NCBI GenBank assembly: GCA_027451305.1
Contig: DAIDJQ010000054.1
Location: 1 to 20,380, forward strand
Direction: 5' to 3'
DNA from: Cellulomonas sp.
Lineage (GTDB): Bacteria; Actinomycetota; Actinomycetes; Actinomycetales; Cellulomonadaceae
Length of the DNA stretch: 20,380 bases
Both the position numbers and the translations under genes were made by a program. Positions within the stretch are counted from its first letter, which is position 1, and every line of letters starts with the position of its first letter. The notes below the pieces were generated by a model, which worked only from the letters and a program-made list of their open reading frames with translations, had not been told where the DNA came from and searched no databases. Below, piece by piece: positions 6,375 to 14,008 of this stretch.

Positions 6375-7370
6375 ATGGCAACGCAGACGCGGTCGCTCAA
6401 TCGTCTCGACGTGCAGCTCCTCCGGTTCCTCAACCGGTTCGCGATCGCGCGTAAGCACCATGTCAGCACGTGGACGGGTGCCGCACCCGCGACGATCAAT
6501 GCGCGTCTGACCGTGCTCAAGCGTGTCGGGCTCGTGAACAGTCGCGAGGTCCCGGCCCAGCTGCGCACCCCTGCGGGGGAGATCGTCGACTCGCGGTGCG
6601 CGGTGTGGGAGGTCACCGCGGCGGGTGCGCGAGCAGCGGGGGAGTGGCTGGTGCCGGCCACCGATGAGTGGGTCGCGATGGAACGGCCCGGGCGGGCGGG
6701 GGCGACGATCGACCACGCCCTGGGGGTGACGGACCTGGCGTGCTGGTACCGGATGCACGGCCTCACGGTCGCCGCTGAGCGGGAGATGCGCTCCCTCGAG
6801 CAGGCTTCCGTGCTAGCGCCAGCGAAGACCCTGCCGGTGTGGGGGGTGCCGGCCTCCCTGGGTGAGCTCGTCACCGGCCGCGGCGGCCTGCACTTCCCGG
6901 ACATGGGCGTCATCGACGGCGACGGCCAGCGGTGGGGCGTCGAGCTGGAACGCGCCGTCAAGAGCGTCGCCGACTACGCAGCCGTGATCGCCGCATACCG
7001 GCAGCAGGGACTCGGGCAGGTGTGGCATGTGCTGCGTCAGCCCACCGTGCGGCGCCTGCGGGACGCCGGCAGCCAGGTCGGGGTGCAGTGGGACCCGGCT
7101 TCGCCGCCGACCGTCCTGCTCAGCATGGACCGGAGGGTGCGGCTCATGATGTGGGTGCCCGGACGGGCGCACCTGACCAAGCTCGCGGACTTCCGACGGC
7201 AGATCAACCACAAGCGGGCCCCCGCGGGGTTCCCCACTCCCGACCCACTACCGGATCTGAGTGCCACGTGGCGGCGCGGGCGGGCCATCGACGTCGACGC
7301 GCCGGACTTCGACCCGGAGGCCTGCGGCCGCACCGTCCTGTACACGGTCGCCAAGGGGGAGGTCGCCTGA
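6375..7370 (+). CDS. Replication-relaxation (Replic_Relax) family protein, probable relaxase/replication initiator
   Basis: A 331-residue protein with an N-terminal winged helix (about 8-58: LDVQLLRFLNRFAIARKHHVSTWTGAAPATINARLTVLKRVGLV), the HALGVTDL segment (114-121), and a nuclease-like core with HFPDMGVI (173-180) followed by GVELERAVKS (188-197). PD...ExE-R spacing and the N-terminal wHTH are the features of the Replic_Relax family (PF13814), found on actinobacterial and Firmicute plasmids and conjugative elements and proposed as non-canonical relaxase or replication proteins. Length is normal for the family. The start has a strong ribosome site at 6360-6368. The stop codon overlaps the next ATG (TGATG at 7368-7372), coupling it to the pilin-leader protein. 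It probably acts on DNA in the adjacent upstream region. Confidence 0.78.
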   Translation: MATQTRSLNRLDVQLLRFLNRFAIARKHHVSTWTGAAPATINARLTVLKRVGLVNSREVPAQLRTPAGEIVDSRCAVWEVTAAGARAAGEWLVPATDEWVAMERPGRAGATIDHALGVTDLACWYRMHGLTVAAEREMRSLEQASVLAPAKTLPVWGVPASLGELVTGRGGLHFPDMGVIDGDGQRWGVELERAVKSVADYAAVIAAYRQQGLGQVWHVLRQPTVRRLRDAGSQVGVQWDPASPPTVLLSMDRRVRLMMWVPGRAHLTKLADFRRQINHKRAPAGFPTPDPLPDLSATWRRGRAIDVDAPDFDPEACGRTVLYTVAKGEVA

Positions 7371-10150
7371 TGGGCCGCCTCAACCGCCTCAACCGGCCGC
7401 GTGCCCACCGTCGTGAGGCCGGCTACACGCTCGTGGAGCTGCTGGTCGTGGTCCTGCTGACGGGCGCCTTGGCGGCGATCGTCGGATCGCTCGCGGTCCA
7501 CTTCGGGCATGTGCAGCAGCAGCAGCAGGAACGCATGGCGCAGCTGAACCTCATGAACGATGCGTCGACGATGCTCGACCAGGACGTGCGGGACGCCACC
7601 GTGCTGCGCAAGGGCACCGCCCACGAGCTGGACCTGCTCATCAGCCGTGCCGACCCCGAAGACGGTCAGACGCGGTGCGCCGACCGGGACTGGGTCATCG
7701 ACCCCGACACGCACACCATCAGCCTGACGTCCGTCGTCTACGAGAAGCCTGACTGCACCGGCGCCACCGCGCCCCTACCCACCACCCAGCTGACGATCCC
7801 CCGGGTCGACGTGGACACCTCCACGTTCACGTACACGATGCGGGGCCAGCTCGGCGGGCACCAGATCAACCTCGCAAACCTGGCCGACGGGCAGATCCAG
7901 AACGGGCACGACATCGGCGAGATCGACTGGACATGGTCCACGCAGGCGTACGCCGACGGCACCCAGTCCATGCCGTTGGCGTTCACCGACTCCGCGAACA
8001 TCCAAGCCGACGGGACCGACCCCGCCACCCGCTCCACCGCGTTGCAGGCCTCGCCGGCGGTCCTGACGGTCATCACCACCCCCGAGGGCAAGGTCGCGCC
8101 CACCCTGCAGTGGGTCGACCCGAACCCGGACATCACCACGTCGTACACGGTGCTGCGCGACGCGTACCCCGAAGGTGAACCCGACAACGGCGACCTGATG
8201 AAGTTCGACGCGGTGTTCACCCCGTCGGACCCGGCCACGCACACCTGGACGTGGACCGACAACAAGGCGGGTCAGGCGCTGCCGGCCGGGTGGACCGCCC
8301 GCTACTCCGTGATGGCCGGCCTCAAGGACAACACCTGGGGGCCCGAGTCGAACATCGTCGCCACCGGGCTACGACCCGACCAGGTGCAGAACGTCATCGC
8401 CACCGGGCACCCCACCAGCATCAGCCTGACCTGGGACCCGCAAGTCGGCGCCACCGGCTACGACATCTACCGCGACGGGAACCTCATCGCCTGGACCACC
8501 GGGCACGACTCCACCAGCTTCACCGACCAGCCCGGCGTCCTCGGCTGGGCCGGCAGCGGCTACGGCCACTCCCACACGTACAACGTCGTCGCCGTCAACC
8601 GGTGGGAAGACCTCCTGACGACCGGCATCGTGAACAAGCCGCTCGACCCGACGCACACCCCGCCGTACACCGTCACCCAGGAGTACATGGCGGCCACCAC
8701 CCGCCTCGCGTCCGCGGACACGCCCGCTGCCGGGGCGTTCACCGCGCCCGCGGCGCCGACGATCACCGTCACCCCCACCACCTCCTGGGGCATGACCGTG
8801 GCGTGGACACCCGCACCCTGGGTCGGGTCTGGGCCCACCAGCAAGGACGGGGTGGCGCGCGACCGCGGCTGGGTCGTCTCGACCAACGGCTCGCCGTCGG
8901 CGTCCCCCGATGGGACGTGGACCCCGGAGTGGGGTGGTGCTGAGACGACCGCCGGCACGACCAGCCGCCTCGTCTCCTACACGCAGGGGCAGGTCGCCGG
9001 CCAGTACCGCACCTACACCGCCGCCACCGTCAACCCGGTCGGCGCTTCCCCCGCCAGCAGTCCCGTCACCGGGCTGCAGCGGCCGCCGACACCGACCTGC
9101 ACCGCCAACGCCACCTCCACCCGCGCGGCGACTGTCACCGTGGACCGGCCGGCCATCCCGTCCGCGTACACCGCGTCGTCGGTGTCGGGTGGGGTCAAGG
9201 CCGACGGCGCCAGCAGCGTGACCGGTACCGGGGTGCAGGCCGGCACCACGTTCGGCATCGACGGGCTCATGCACGCCACGACGTCCACCTTCACCGCCGC
9301 CAACCAGAACGGCTCCCCGGCGAACGGAGGCTGGTCCGACTCGACGAACTGCGCCACGACGACCGCGACCTTGGGGGTGACGATCACCGGCTGGTCGTCC
9401 AGCACCCGCACCATCAACGCGACCGCTTCCGCGCAGAACGGCTCGAGCCAGAACATCACCCTCGAAGGCGTGGCCACCATCGGCGGCCTGTCCGGCACGT
9501 GGGACCCCCTGCCGGACGGCACCGGGTACACCGTCACCGCCCGCAACAGCGACGGGGTGAACAACGTCGCCGCGCGGGTCGGGGTCGCCACGAAGGTCCT
9601 GGCCGCGCCCGGCGCCCCCGGCTGCACCACCAGCGTCTCCGGCGGCGTCGGCAACGCCTCCCTGACGGTGTCCGGTGGGGCGCAGGTCAAGCTCGGCTCC
9701 GGCGGCACCGTGTACGCCTCTCCCCGCACCTACGTGGGCCTGAGCGGGGGCACGTACACGGGGTACGCCCGGAACACCTCGTCCGACGGGTACAACGTGT
9801 CGTACTCGGGCTGGTCGAACTGCGGCTCCGGATTCATCCCCACGGTCATCGGCTCCGGCTACTCCGGCTGGGACGACATCTGCGCTGCCCACGCCGGGGA
9901 CGGCGCGGTCCGCGACCAGCTCTTCAGCTCGGCCGTCAGCCAGGCCAACCCGCAGAACGAGACCATCAACGCACCCGAGCTCGACGCCACCGCAGCGGTG
10001 CTCCTCTCTCAGAACGCCGACGGGTCCTACCGATGCGGGTTCTCCGTCGCGTACCAGGGCTGGACGTCCCGCGGGGCGACAGGGAACGTCTACTTCGGCA
10101 CGGTCGTCATGGGCTGGAACTCGGGAGGCGGCGGGGTCATCTTCAACTGA
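7370..10150 (+). CDS. Large prepilin-leader adhesin-like protein with FN3/Ig-like repeats (926 aa)
   Basis: The start is fixed by the TGATG overlap with the preceding gene and a GGGGAGG ribosome site. Residues 1-18 are a basic leader ending in Gly, followed by YTLVELLVVVLLTGALAAIVGSL (19-41): the type IV prepilin cleavage/methylation motif with Glu at mature position 5 (E23), then a Gln-rich helix (47-70). After a pilin-like head (to about 225) come three fibronectin-III-like domains (about 227-330, 336-430, 460-567) and Ser/Thr/Gly-rich Ig-like modules to about 820, then a C-terminal domain of about 105 residues. Eight cysteines occur as four successive pairs (head; the two modules ending GWS-x-C; C-terminal domain), as expected for exported disulfide-bonded domains. 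Probably a surface-displayed minor pilin or adhesin. No pilin assembly genes or prepilin peptidase are visible here. FN3 assignments are by pattern only. Confidence 0.8.
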   Translation: MGRLNRLNRPRAHRREAGYTLVELLVVVLLTGALAAIVGSLAVHFGHVQQQQQERMAQLNLMNDASTMLDQDVRDATVLRKGTAHELDLLISRADPEDGQTRCADRDWVIDPDTHTISLTSVVYEKPDCTGATAPLPTTQLTIPRVDVDTSTFTYTMRGQLGGHQINLANLADGQIQNGHDIGEIDWTWSTQAYADGTQSMPLAFTDSANIQADGTDPATRSTALQASPAVLTVITTPEGKVAPTLQWVDPNPDITTSYTVLRDAYPEGEPDNGDLMKFDAVFTPSDPATHTWTWTDNKAGQALPAGWTARYSVMAGLKDNTWGPESNIVATGLRPDQVQNVIATGHPTSISLTWDPQVGATGYDIYRDGNLIAWTTGHDSTSFTDQPGVLGWAGSGYGHSHTYNVVAVNRWEDLLTTGIVNKPLDPTHTPPYTVTQEYMAATTRLASADTPAAGAFTAPAAPTITVTPTTSWGMTVAWTPAPWVGSGPTSKDGVARDRGWVVSTNGSPSASPDGTWTPEWGGAETTAGTTSRLVSYTQGQVAGQYRTYTAATVNPVGASPASSPVTGLQRPPTPTCTANATSTRAATVTVDRPAIPSAYTASSVSGGVKADGASSVTGTGVQAGTTFGIDGLMHATTSTFTAANQNGSPANGGWSDSTNCATTTATLGVTITGWSSSTRTINATASAQNGSSQNITLEGVATIGGLSGTWDPLPDGTGYTVTARNSDGVNNVAARVGVATKVLAAPGAPGCTTSVSGGVGNASLTVSGGAQVKLGSGGTVYASPRTYVGLSGGTYTGYARNTSSDGYNVSYSGWSNCGSGFIPTVIGSGYSGWDDICAAHAGDGAVRDQLFSSAVSQANPQNETINAPELDATAAVLLSQNADGSYRCGFSVAYQGWTSRGATGNVYFGTVVMGWNSGGGGVIFN

Positions 10151-10164
10151 CGACCCAACGACAA

Positions 10165-10204
10165 GCGTCGGGCCCCAGCGGATGGTTCCGCTGGGGCCCG
10201 ACGC
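10165..10204. terminator. Bidirectional transcription terminator, 17-bp perfect hairpin
   Basis: A perfect 17-bp stem (10165-10181 with 10188-10204, starting GCGTCGGGCCCCAGCGG) with a 6-base loop lies between the stop of the 926-aa gene (10150) and the stop of a convergent minus-strand gene (10221). There is no T-run on either strand, which is usual for GC-rich actinobacterial terminators. Confidence 0.85.
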
Positions 10205-10220
10205 GTTGCTGCGGCTTGGC

Positions 10221-10877
10221 TCAGCCCTCGTCGAGGACCTGGGCGCCGTACTGCGCCGCGAGCTTCTGCGCACCGGCCAGCGCGACGGCGAGCGTCGGCT
10301 GGCGACCGATCGTGCCGTTGATCGTGTAGTAGTCGGGCACGCCGACGATGCCGTACGACCAGAAGCGGTAGAGCAGCTTGCCGCCGTTGAACGCGCCCTG
10401 CTGGGTGACGGAGACGACCGGCACGTTCAGGTCCATCAGCGCGTGCTCCATCGCGTCGATCGCCTTCGAGCGTGCGGTCTCCGTCGCCGTGGAGGTTCCC
10501 ACCTGACCGGCGCCGGTCGCCTTCCAGTCGGCCACCACCACCTGCGGCAGGGGCTGACCGGCCGCGACGACCAGGCCGTCACCCGTGCCGTTCGGCGACA
10601 CGTACACGTGCCCACCAGCCTTGCGGACGGCGGCCACCTGGTCGGCCGGAACGGTCGCACCGGGCGCGGGGACGGCCACTGTGGTGGTCGTCGGCGTCGG
10701 CGCGGGCGCCTGGCTCGTCGTGACGGTCGGCGCGGTCGGTGTCGCCGTGGTGGCGGTCGAAGTCGCGGCGGACGCCGGGGTCGCCGTGTGGTTCGTCAGG
10801 ACGATGCCCGTGACGGCGCCAGCGGCCACGACAACAGCCGCGATGACGGCGGTGATGGTCATGGTCTTGCGGGTCAT
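10221..10877 (-). CDS. Cell-envelope protein with N-terminal membrane anchor, paralogue of upstream gene (218 aa)
   Basis: MTRKTMTITAVIAAVVVAAGAVTGIVL is a signal-anchor helix (residues 7-27), followed by a long Thr/Ala/Pro linker (about 30-72) and a conserved exported domain (about 78-215). The domain has GGHVYVSPNGTGDGLVVAAG, PQVVVADWKATG, ARSKAIDAMEHAL, NVPVVSV and a C-terminal GRQPTLAVALAGAQKLAAQ. There is no lipobox cysteine, unlike its paralogue at 10923-11564, with which the domain shares most residues and much nucleotide sequence. A GAAGGAG ribosome site precedes the ATG at nine bases. No known family is recognised; an exported ligand-binding or adhesive domain on a low-complexity stalk is inferred. 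Confidence 0.8.
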   Translation of the reverse strand: MTRKTMTITAVIAAVVVAAGAVTGIVLTNHTATPASAATSTATTATPTAPTVTTSQAPAPTPTTTTVAVPAPGATVPADQVAAVRKAGGHVYVSPNGTGDGLVVAAGQPLPQVVVADWKATGAGQVGTSTATETARSKAIDAMEHALMDLNVPVVSVTQQGAFNGGKLLYRFWSYGIVGVPDYYTINGTIGRQPTLAVALAGAQKLAAQYGAQVLDEG

Positions 10878-10922
10878 GGTCGGTGGCTCCTTCGGTGGTG
10901 GTGTCTCGATCTCTTGCTGTAC

Positions 10923-11564
10923 TCAGCCTCGCTGATCGGCGGGGGCGGCCGCCCTGACCGCGGACAGCTTCTGTGCGATGGACTTCGCCGACGCGTGGGT
11001 CTGCTGTCGGCCCAGCGTCTTGTTGATGTCGTAGTAGTTCGGCACGCCGTCGATGCCAACAGCCCAGAACTTCTCGATGAGCTTGCCGTCCTTGAACGAG
11101 CCCTGCGACGAGACGCTGACGACGGGCACGTTCAGGTCGACGAGTGCGCGCAGCATCGCGTCGATCGCCTTCGACCGAGCCGTCTCGGCGTCTGAGGTGT
11201 TGGCGACCTGTGCGGCGCCGGTCGCCTTCCAGTCGGCCACCACGACCTGCGGCAGCGGCTGCCCGGCCGCGACGACCAGGCCGTCACCCGCCCCGTTCGG
11301 CGAGATGTAGACGTGACCGCCGGCGGCACGGACTGCGGCCACCTGGCTGGCGAGGATGGTCGCTCCAACGATCGTGGGCACCGGGTCCGGTGCGGCGGTC
11401 GTTGTGGCCGTCGCCGTCGGAGTGCTCGCCGCTGTCGCGGTCGCGGCCGCCGCGGGAACGGTCGGCGTGGTCGCGTCGTTGACCGCGCTCGAGCAGGCCG
11501 CCACGGTGGCGGCCATCAGGACGGCCGCCACCGTCACGGTTGTGCGGAGCCCCCTGGTCCTCAT
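10923..11564 (-). CDS. Predicted lipoprotein, tandem paralogue of downstream gene (213 aa)
   Basis: The ATG at 11564 gives MRTRGLRTTVTVAAVLMAATVAACSS, a lipoprotein signal with lipobox VAAC (Cys about residue 24). A Thr/Ala/Pro linker follows and then the same exported domain as the next gene (GGHVYISPNGAGDGLVVAAG, PQVVVADWKATG, ETARSKAIDAM, NVPVVSV, YYDINKTLGRQ). The open frame extends upstream to a GTG at 11645 that sits six bases after a -10-like box and could serve as a leaderless start; the internal ATG is preferred because it yields a proper signal peptide and follows a GGAGAGG site 11 bases away. The gap to the next gene is 45 bases, so the pair is probably co-transcribed. Function is unknown. 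Confidence 0.78.
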   Translation of the reverse strand: MRTRGLRTTVTVAAVLMAATVAACSSAVNDATTPTVPAAAATATAASTPTATATTTAAPDPVPTIVGATILASQVAAVRAAGGHVYISPNGAGDGLVVAAGQPLPQVVVADWKATGAAQVANTSDAETARSKAIDAMLRALVDLNVPVVSVSSQGSFKDGKLIEKFWAVGIDGVPNYYDINKTLGRQQTHASAKSIAQKLSAVRAAAPADQRG

Positions 11565-11651
11565 CGCCGTCTCTACCTCTCCGTCTCGTTCGTCGAATCG
11601 ACTGCCGGTCCGGCTCGGCGGATCAAAGGCCTTACCGTCGAACACACGTAC

Positions 11652-11661
11652 AGCCTATCAG
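11652..11661 (-). promoter_or_regulatory. Extended -10 box CTGATAGGCT, leftward promoter of lipoprotein pair
   Basis: Read on the minus strand, TGA-TAGGCT is an extended -10 element; the initiation site expected about six bases later falls on the GTG at 11645. It is an exact inverted copy of the box at 11731-11740. Confidence 0.5.
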
Positions 11662-11730
11662 TCGCTCTTCACGGCGGGGAGTGTTTTTTCCATCAACTCG
11701 TAGGTATCTCTACAGGTTGAGTAGGGATCG

Positions 11731-11740
11731 CTGATAGGCT
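11731..11740 (+). promoter_or_regulatory. Extended -10 box CTGATAGGCT, rightward promoter of SprT-like gene
   Basis: TGA-TAGGCT precedes the ATG at 11747 by six bases, as for a leaderless mRNA, and no ribosome site is seen. It is the mirror copy of the 11652-11661 box across a 69-base gap, suggesting coordinated divergent expression or a shared regulator. Confidence 0.5.
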
Positions 11741-11746
11741 CGATTC

Positions 11747-12259
11747 ATGGCAGCAACTAGATCGAGCCAGCCGCAGGCCACTTCGCAGGTCATCCGGGCA
11801 CTCGAAGGCGTGTGGGGTCAAGCCATGCGACTACACCCTGACCTTCCGGCCGTGCGATTCGCGCTGCCCAGCATCGGCACCCGAGCACGGCGGTGGGGAC
11901 ACCACACGACTTGGGAAGGCGCTGCCGGCGAGGTCGCGATCTACCCCGCGGCGCTGCTTGACCTCGATCCGGGGCACGTCCTCGGCGTCGTGCTCCACGA
12001 AGCCGCACACGCCCTGGCACGAGCCCGCGACGTCCGGGACACCGCCCCGACCCGTCGGCTGTACCACAACAGCACCTTCGCCAACCTTGCAGCCGAGACC
12101 GGCCTCTACCTCACGGCGGATCGGGCGGCCGACATAGGCGCCGACACCCCGGCTCCGGCGACTCTCATCGCCTACAAGGACAGGCTCAAGACTCTCGCCA
12201 CCGCACTGACCGCCTACCGCGCCGCATTCGCGCCGAAGGGCTCCGACGACGGGCACTGA
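11747..12259 (+). CDS. SprT-like zinc metalloprotein (170 aa)
   Basis: The protein contains HEAAHAL (HExxH at residues 84-88) and, 19 residues on, RLYHNSTFANLAAETGL with H107 as the likely third zinc ligand. The HExxH...YHNxxF layout is that of the SprT-like family found in actinobacterial plasmid, phage and genomic-island proteins; SprT relatives are DNA-associated or regulatory zinc peptidases. An N-terminal helix (10-35) and a C-terminal helix (143-165) frame the core. No signal peptide, so it is cytoplasmic. The ATG is likely leaderless behind the extended -10 at 11731. Proteolytic activity is not certain, since some members are only zinc-binding. It is divergent from the lipoprotein pair. 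Confidence 0.75.
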   Translation: MAATRSSQPQATSQVIRALEGVWGQAMRLHPDLPAVRFALPSIGTRARRWGHHTTWEGAAGEVAIYPAALLDLDPGHVLGVVLHEAAHALARARDVRDTAPTRRLYHNSTFANLAAETGLYLTADRAADIGADTPAPATLIAYKDRLKTLATALTAYRAAFAPKGSDDGH

Positions 12260-12352
12260 CTACCGCCTGCGGCCCCCTGCGCCTACGTCTCGGCGGACTG
12301 TGCGGCCCTGACCCGTCGAGCACGACATCGCATTCCGACCTATCGAAGGGCA

Positions 12353-12835
12353 GTGTGTCGCGGGCGTCGGAACTCCGGTCCGGAAGTCGCGGCCGCGATT
12401 CTCTCAGCCTCAGCAACCACCCCCGGCTACGGTCTCGTCGCGGAGATCTCCCTGGCCGACGATGAGCCTGAGACTCTGCTCGCGGCATGGACCGCGTCTC
12501 GCGGCCAGCGCAAGCTGTTCCGCGCGAACGAGCGGGCTGCCGACCTGCTCGCCGGTCCGTGCCTGTTTCCCACCTGCGTGAGCGACCCGCGCAGCGGCAT
12601 CTCTGCCGCCCACGTCGGCGACGTCTGGGTCGCAGAGGCCGACCGCGACGCCGTGATCCGCGCGCATCTACTCATCGCCCCGGAGAGTGTCGCCCATGCC
12701 AACGTGGTGCTGCACGTCGCAGGGAGCGTGCCGCCACGGCCCGAGCCGGTGATGCTCCTCGTCGCCGACCAAAGCGACTGGGGCAGGCCACGAGAGTCCT
12801 ACGCCGCACGACCGCTCATCCGTGGACTGGACTAG
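12353..12835 (+). CDS. Hypothetical protein (160 aa)
   Basis: A 160-residue soluble protein; the frame opens with GTG preceded by GAAGGG at very short spacing, so the exact start is uncertain. The reliable part runs from about residue 11. It has beta-rich segments (GLVAEISLAD, GDVWVAEADRDAVIRAHLLIA, VVLHVAG, EPVMLLVADQ) suggesting a compact alpha/beta fold and a Pro-rich stretch near 128. No family is recognised. G/C third positions are consistent through the frame. It lies 93 bases after the SprT-like gene on the same strand and could be read from the same promoter. Nothing in sequence or context gives a function. Confidence 0.6.
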   Translation: MCRGRRNSGPEVAAAILSASATTPGYGLVAEISLADDEPETLLAAWTASRGQRKLFRANERAADLLAGPCLFPTCVSDPRSGISAAHVGDVWVAEADRDAVIRAHLLIAPESVAHANVVLHVAGSVPPRPEPVMLLVADQSDWGRPRESYAARPLIRGLD

Positions 12836-12892
12836 CACGGCAATGTGCTACTGACCTGCGGCAACGCTGAGAGGCGTGCAACTATCACTGCC

Positions 12893-13291
12893 ATGCAGCA
12901 ACCCAACCCGATCACCGTCGCCTGGTCCCAGGAAGCCGGCGCCTGCATCGCCACGACCCCTGTTCGACCGGAGCTCCACGGTGTCGGCGCAACGCCTGTC
13001 GAGGCGCTCACCGACCTACTCGAACGCGTCAGCGCGCCTGGCCCGCTCCTCCCCGCTGGGCGATCCGTAGCCATCCGCTTCGAGCGGAGTTTCCTCCTGC
13101 GCCGGACCCAGATCTGGGACCTCGCGATGGTGCCCGCGACGCTGGCTGGGGCTGCCGGCCCGGACCTCGACGAGTGGGTCTGTGACCATCTCTTACCGTC
13201 GACCGTCACTGACGACGGCCTCGACGATGACCAGCTCACGTGGAGCGTGACCCGCCTGCCTGCCGGTCCGGACCCGGGCCGACAGGGCTGA
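12893..13291 (+). CDS. HicB-like small protein (132 aa)
   Basis: Starting at MQQPNPITVAWSQEAG, residues 6-47 (ITVAWSQEAGACIATTPVRPELHGVGATPVEALTDLLERVS) resemble the HicB antitoxin half-fold, where a short beta hairpin and a G-x-T/S-x-EA helix follow each other. The remainder, with FERSFLLRRTQIWDLAMVP and an acidic C-terminus, matches nothing I know. The upstream in-frame start at 12845 is not used because it lies too close to the previous stop and lacks a ribosome site; the chosen ATG follows an ACTATC-type A/T patch and may be leaderless. No HicA toxin is adjacent. The HicB assignment is tentative. Confidence 0.55.
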   Translation: MQQPNPITVAWSQEAGACIATTPVRPELHGVGATPVEALTDLLERVSAPGPLLPAGRSVAIRFERSFLLRRTQIWDLAMVPATLAGAAGPDLDEWVCDHLLPSTVTDDGLDDDQLTWSVTRLPAGPDPGRQG

Positions 13292-13309
13292 TCCGGTCCG
13301 CCGGTGCGC

Positions 13310-13672
13310 TCACTCGGGGACGTCGTTGACGAACGCCTGAGCTGCGCCGAGGACGTCGACGGCCTTGAGGTCGCGGACGTAGGTGACGGGGGTGGCATCA
13401 CCTAATAGGGGGTTGCTGCCCACCAGCCACGCCAGGGCGACGCTGGGCCCCTCGGCCTCAGCCACGGTGCGCCACACCTGGTGGGCCAGGCGTAGCCGCT
13501 GCTGAGTCTCAGCGTCGGACTCTGGGCCGTCGGGTCTGGCCCACTGAGCGGGAAGACTCCGGTCTTTCGCGCCGGTCATGGCCTGGACCACGGCAACCCC
13601 GAGGCCCTCCAGAAGGTCTCTGGCGAACTCATGGACGACCTCGGGCCCGGGCGCAGACTGCACGACTGGCAC
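13310..13672 (-). CDS. Xre/MbcA/ParS-like antitoxin-type protein (120 aa)
   Basis: The C-terminal half carries RLRLAHQVWRTVAEAEGPSVALAWLVGSNPLLGDATPVTYVRDLKAVDVLGAAQAFV (about residues 60-116), the pattern aWLxGxNPxLxDxxPxxxL...VlxAAxaF of the DUF2384/MbcA-ParS-Xre toxin-binding domain, and the N-terminal half (about 15-50) looks like the short HTH-like part of these antitoxins. The family normally pairs with a RES-domain ADP-ribosylating/NAD-degrading toxin, but no such toxin is next to it here. The start is a GTG at 13672 without a good ribosome site; another GTG at 13663 is equally possible. It is convergent with the HicB-like gene. Confidence 0.7.
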   Translation of the reverse strand: MPVVQSAPGPEVVHEFARDLLEGLGVAVVQAMTGAKDRSLPAQWARPDGPESDAETQQRLRLAHQVWRTVAEAEGPSVALAWLVGSNPLLGDATPVTYVRDLKAVDVLGAAQAFVNDVPE

Positions 13673-13770
13673 GGTAGTGCCTGTCGACCCTCCAGACCGG
13701 GAGAAGCCGACCGGCTTACCACGTCCTCGGTGGCTGCTACGGCGATGACCGCCGGATCAGCCTGGGCTGT

Positions 13771-13881
13771 TCACAGTTCCAGCACGGCCACGGGCAGGGG
13801 TCCACGGGACTCCACGTGGATGCCCCGCGCTAGCGCCCACATACGTACCTCGGCGGGGGTGGTGCTCGGCGTTGGTGGCAT
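13771..13881 (-). CDS. Mini Lsr2-like peptide, C-terminal DNA-binding-type segment (36 aa)
   Basis: The 36-residue frame MPPTPSTTPAEVRMWALARGIHVESRGPLPVAVLEL matches the C-terminal DNA-binding segment of Lsr2 nucleoid proteins: PAEVR-WA...G...V..RG.LP..V. The Lsr2 N-terminal dimerisation domain is absent and no upstream frame supplies it. No ribosome site precedes the ATG. It is either a stand-alone minimal Lsr2-like factor, as found scattered in actinobacterial mobile elements, or a decayed lsr2 remnant. It is followed about 100 bases later by the antitoxin-type gene on the same strand. Confidence 0.45.
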   Translation of the reverse strand: MPPTPSTTPAEVRMWALARGIHVESRGPLPVAVLEL

Positions 13882-14008
13882 GACGCTGTGATCGGCTGCC
13901 GCCGGGGCTGTCCTGGATGCCCCGATCCGGTGACGTCGCCCGACCTGGCCGTGTCGGTCCGAGCATGCGGCTCCGCGGGGGACTGCGGCGAGAACCTCTC
14001 GATGGGTC

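Noticed and set aside
6932..7369. N-terminal extension of the pilin-leader protein to 6932
   Set aside because: It would overlap the whole 3' half of the Replic_Relax gene in another frame; the prepilin leader, ribosome site and TGATG overlap fix the start at 7370.
8369..10273. 634-codon minus-strand frame
   Set aside because: Gly/Arg/Val-rich shadow of the FN3-repeat protein, crossing the convergent terminator.
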